Assembly (NCBI RefSeq): GCF_013373865.1 | Contig: NC_050471.1 | Span: 9,072,050-9,136,049, forward strand | Source: Monomorium pharaonis | Lineage: Eukaryota; Arthropoda; Insecta; Hymenoptera; Formicidae | Direction: 5' to 3' | DNA: 64,000 nt | Shown: positions 60,171 to 64,000 of the stretch, in pieces | Numbering within the stretch: the first letter of the stretch is position 1 | How the letters are laid out: every line of letters begins with the position of its first letter | Translations under genes and position numbers: made by a program | The notes under the pieces: model-generated | The model's database searches: none | Seen by the model: only the letters and a program-made list of their open reading frames with translations | Told to the model about the DNA's origin: nothing

Positions 60171-60345
60171 ATGTCACAGCGTCGTAAAGGCGATTGCCGG
60201 TTTGCTGCGCCGTGTTTCGTAATACGGGCATCTTCGTGTTCGTGTTACGACCCGTCGTTTTCTTATCTCGACCCGGACGAACGTGTCATCTGCTCTGCGG
60301 CTCTTTCCGCCCCCGCCAATCCCTTCGCCCGACCGCTGCCTTCCG
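60171..60345 (+). CDS. candidate initial coding exon, plus strand
   Basis: ATG at 60171 sits in a strong context (CTCACCATGTC) after a C/T-rich leader. The frame runs 58 codons into a donor (TTCCG then GTAAGC, GT at 60346-60347), leaving phase 1. The peptide starts with a basic stretch, then has five cysteines and an acidic middle; no signal peptide or domain is recognised. A phase-compatible terminal exon candidate lies at 63501-63625. Without splicing, the frame ends at a stop at about 60354-60356. GC-rich context makes chance a fair alternative. Confidence 0.2.
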
Positions 60346-63300
60346 GTAAGCAATGAAGAACTTGACTTCCTTGTGGCATGGCACGAAATTTTCGCGAAAT
60401 ATTAAAATTTTATTACGCGAGCCATACGGAATGTCTTACAATTAGTGTCTACTAGACAAATGACATGACAATCATCAACACTCACGATTGATCAATTAAA
60501 AATTTCGAATTAAACATTTATGACTCAGCTTATTTAATTTTTATTTCGGCATATGAGTTCATTGCTTGCTTCGTAATTCAAATTACAATTATTTTTCTAA
60601 AATCACAATATAGCTTTACTTAATTACACAAATACAAATGTATTTACGCATGCGCGTAATATTTTTACATAATGCAGATTACTGTAAAAAAGTAATCTGT
60701 TGTTTTTTTTTTTTTAGAAATATGTTGCCCAGATAAAAAAAACAATTTTTTATCAACAATAGGATGTAAATGGCATAATTCGAATACTTTGATCCACGCA
60801 GAAGCTTTAACCTCGTAAGGATTTCCGGTTAAGCGGCGACAAGTATATTTAGCTTCCGCTAGTGCAACGGCACCGCCCGGAGAAAAAAATTCTTTAGCCG
60901 CTTAAATATAAACGACGTCGGCGGGAAGACCGACGGGTTTGCTATTTCCATTTTTCATCAGGATCCCTGTAATACGGGGGTAGAGGTGCCGCGGCGGCGG
61001 CAGGGCGGGGGCGAAAAGGGAAGGCGGAAAGAGAGCGGCTTTGGAAAGGGCGGGAACGGGTGTTGTATAAAACCGCTCGCGACATTACCTCCAATATTCA
61101 CAAAACGGATTCTCCGGCAGCCGCCTCATCCAGAGCGCACCCGCCTGGCCCCTCAGACCTCCCCCGAACCCCCCGCAGCCTCCACGGTCCGCCGTGGTAA
61201 TGAGGTGGTTTCAATTCTGGCCTCGGGGCGCACATCCCGGCCGGTGGTGTAGGTGCACCAGCTATTGCCATGTAAATGTCCAAGCGAGAGGGAACGATTG
61301 CGCGAGATTGATAGGGGAAAGGGAAGGGGAACGAGAAGGGAGCGAATGAGACTTCCACGATCCATCCACGAGTCGTCGCACCTGCACGAATCTCCCGAGA
61401 ATCTTTCCGAGATAGCTGAGGATAACTGCGAAAAGTGATGCGCAACAGTGCGATGAACACGTATAGCTTGTCACACTGACGATAACGTCAAAAAGAAACC
61501 AACTTAAACGTGTGATCGTTTTCAGCTACTTTCGTTCTAAAAGAACTTAAAATACTTGTTTTCTAATAACCACGCTTCGCTCGAAATTGACTCCTCGCGA
61601 TTATACTTGAATTTTCATAAAATTTTATTCGTCGCGTTTAAGTATTAACGTAATGAATATCAATGTTGTAAAATATAAATAATAGCGTCTTGCAAAATAT
61701 TTCTTATTAAAATTAAATTTAATTTCAACAAAAAACGTACTATAATATATATGACGTTCAAAATTATTGCACATACATATACAAACATATATATATATAA
61801 AGTTCTTCTTTATTTAATGTATGTATTTTTTAAATAATAACATAGAATTGCCGATCACGTAATTGAAAATAATTTACATTTATATTATCTTTATTTATAT
61901 TGAAAATAAAAATCTAAATATTGATAGTCCTATCGTGTAATTTACGTCGAGCTAGCAATGAGGCTAATGACCTATTACAATAGTCGTTAAGCAGGGATCA
62001 CGGACGACACGCAATGCCCATAATTCCATGTAGCGGCGACAAATATCAGCAATCTCAATTTTTGAAGCAAACACCCCTCTTCGCACCCCTGATCGTCAAA
62101 CGTCGAGTATAAAGCAGCCCGCCGAGCGCTTTATTGTCACAGGCCAATAGAAAACCGTATCACATAATCTTCGAACACTTTCAAACTTTTCACCCTGTTA
62201 TCGTCGCCGTACTGTCGTCTCCTGGAACTTCCACAAAGAAAGTTTGCCGTTAAGCAGTACGTTGTCGTAGCGAGAAGAGGTGGGCGGGAAATATAGGAGG
62301 ATCGAAAGGAATAGGTACTGAAACGAGCGACTCGCGAGAAATAAAGTACTTGATGTCACCAGCCGCAGAGTTGCGAGTACTCAAGGTTTCGCACCGAGAA
62401 GATTAAGAGAGGGATGAGGGAAAGAGATGGGGGACGACCATCCCTTAAAAATATATCGCGAAGGCGCCGCGGCTCATAATTTAAACTAGCGCAGTTTCGG
62501 TAACTAGTTTCTCCCCTTTCTGGTGAAGCAGACCAGAGAGAACGACAAAATCGGTCGAGTGAAGGAGACAGAAGAGAAGGAGATGGTGATTGTGCTACAG
62601 GAGGACAGAGGAGGGGGGTAGAAATAGGTGCGGCCATAACTGACGGTTATAAACCAATTCATGGTAAACCGTCGAATGAGTTTATTGCGCTTATTGACCG
62701 TCAACCCTCGACGTGTCAAGCAGAAGTGTGGGCGAGTTAAAACCGAGCTGGATGCGATTCGCGGTGACTTGGAACCGTTTGGTTACACCATTACACCAAC
62801 GAATATGGAATTGCTATCAACGAGTTATTCGATTCGCGATTGCCTCTTGAATCTTTAATTCTCAACAGAAAATGTCAAAGCAAATTTGAAAATATTTTAA
62901 TAGCTTCGTTATTATTAATTTATTAATATTTTTCTTGCATTGCATATCCATGAAATATTTTTAAAATTTGCAATGTAATGTATTAATGTAATTTCCTGAG
63001 TTATAAGAGTTTTTTAAGCATGCGGATTTCAATATATTAAATAAAAAAATAAGAATGTTATTTATATCTTTATATTTAATTATACTTTTTACGTAAAAAA
63101 ATTTTAAAAAATATAATGTAATAATAATATAATAAAATGCATAATTTTTTTTAACGAGACGTTTGAAGGGAGAAAAAAAGAAAAGAAAACTCATTTATTT
63201 GCTTGTGTCTAAAAATGTATTAAAACTATAGCTAAACTAATTGTAAGAAAATAACAGCGCTTTGAAGAATTTATAAGGTATTTATTAATATAAAATAATA

Positions 63301-63500
63301 TGTAGCAAGTTATTACATTATTATATCATAAAATGACATTGGTCGCTAATCATGTAAGTCATCGCATTCCCACTTGAAGGACACTCACGTCATTGTCGAA
63401 GGACCTTTTAGCGATTGAAGCCATGTATCTGCCTGAGTTATCACACTGTAGTTCCGGACGGTTCTCCAAGTAATTGAAATGAAACTTTTCGCCCTTGCAG
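60346..63500. other. intron or intergenic; CpG blocks 60780-61480 and 61940-62860
   Basis: If the flanking plus-strand exons are real, this is intronic and may hide middle exons. The 60780-61480 block is GC-rich with a TATA motif. The 61940-62860 block is complex with short opposing frames (up to 93 codons) and no family match. Between and after them the DNA is A/T-rich. Confidence 0.35.
61066..61099 (+). promoter_or_regulatory. candidate TATA promoter with upstream GC box
   Basis: A consensus TATAAAA (61066-61072) has GGGCGGG about 15-20 bp upstream and a TTCACAA initiator-like site about 30 bp downstream (61097-61103). Spacing suits a core promoter. No downstream gene was identified. Confidence 0.3.
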
Positions 63501-63625
63501 TAGGTGCCGATAGCGCGCGACTACGTCGTGAGGAGCAAAGAAAAGGCAACGACAAGTGTGTCCGACGGAAGTTGGCGACGCGACCTGGTCCAGGACACTT
63601 TTATTATATCCTGGCTCCCCCGTAA
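63501..63625 (+). CDS. candidate terminal coding exon, plus strand
   Basis: A clean acceptor (CTTTTCGCCCTTGCAG, AG at 63499-63500) precedes a frame that, entered in phase 1, runs 40 codons to TAA at 63623-63625. The peptide is basic with a hydrophobic-aromatic end (FYYILAPP). Phase matches the candidate exon at 60171-60345. No AATAAA follows within 150 nt, which argues against a last exon here. A minus-strand ATG frame (63441-63677) overlaps it and is equally unassigned. Confidence 0.15.
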
Positions 63626-64000
63626 TCTTCGATCCCGAATCGACCCGGCCCATCGTTCGCGGCCGATCGTTCCCCATTACCGCGCGCGAATCGCCCGATA
63701 ATTGAATAACCCGTTATCACGGTCTTCTACGTGATTGCATCGAGCGCGCAGCGGCGAATCGCTCGCATTTATCTGCCTCGGCAAGAACTCCGCGCTCGAA
63801 GAGCAACGGCGAAGTGCCGTCCGAAAATCCGCCGCTTTTTAGCCAATATCTGGCGTGTAGTTAGAGTATTTGACTTAATCGGAGCTGAATTACGGCCGAT
63901 CTCATAGTTGGCATTACACGCCGTGTCGCAGATAAGAGAAACCGACCAAATACTTTGGCAATTCGAGAATTTGTTCCTGCTAGTCATTAATTAACACGTT
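63626..64000. other. CpG-rich non-coding DNA at the window edge
   Basis: GC-balanced, many CGCG motifs, short frames only; the patch may continue beyond the window. Confidence 0.4.

Overview
This is a eukaryotic, almost certainly insect, nuclear window. AT-rich non-coding DNA alternates every 1-2 kb with short GC-rich, CpG-rich patches. CpG is clearly not depleted, and the interspersed elements are short, TA-flanked, terminal-inverted-repeat (MITE-like) elements. That texture fits Hymenoptera, perhaps an ant, but no diagnostic gene is present and the assignment is an inference. There are no bacterial-style operons, no rRNA or convincing tRNA, no CRISPR array and no long reading frame. The longest ATG-initiated frame is 145 codons and unrecognised. 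The best description is a gene desert or large intron, with repeats, candidate regulatory patches and a few possible small exons.

Left part (1-15 kb): a TA-flanked MITE (2730-2986); two candidate minus-strand exons in compatible phase (4979-5254 and 3328-3504), the second with a CxGxC cysteine motif and a downstream AATAAA; and the most coherent locus, 9.6-11.3 kb. That locus is a minus-strand set of splice sites in which an intron and its flanking exon edges were tandemly duplicated (two ~421-bp units), giving a predicted chimeric middle exon. It lies beside a GC-rich block of three diverged repeats. Two same-orientation copies of a dispersed repeat (9128-9249, 12406-12604) bracket it. A CpG-rich block with a TATA/Inr pair and a POU-octamer palindrome lies at 14.35-15.0 kb.

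Centre (15-43 kb): mostly unannotatable AT-rich DNA with CpG patches. The main object is a 1,365-bp TA-flanked element (28861-30225) that contains a nested foldback, an 11-bp minisatellite, a repeated palindromic motif and a short frame resembling the start of a SAM-like domain. Long CT tracts, a 21-nt poly(A) run and a degenerate TIR pair (42400-43381) follow.

Right part (43-64 kb): palindromes cluster at 54.0-54.5 kb, and a near-perfect 128-bp hairpin MITE sits at 57.0 kb. A second long CT tract, a (CG)10 run and a pair of diverged blocks sharing a YY1/Pho-like motif (58.9-59.4 kb) are also here. At 60.2-63.6 kb a weak plus-strand gene model consists of a start exon with a good ATG context and a phase-compatible terminal exon. 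All exon calls are hypotheses from splice-site and frame reading and need RNA evidence.
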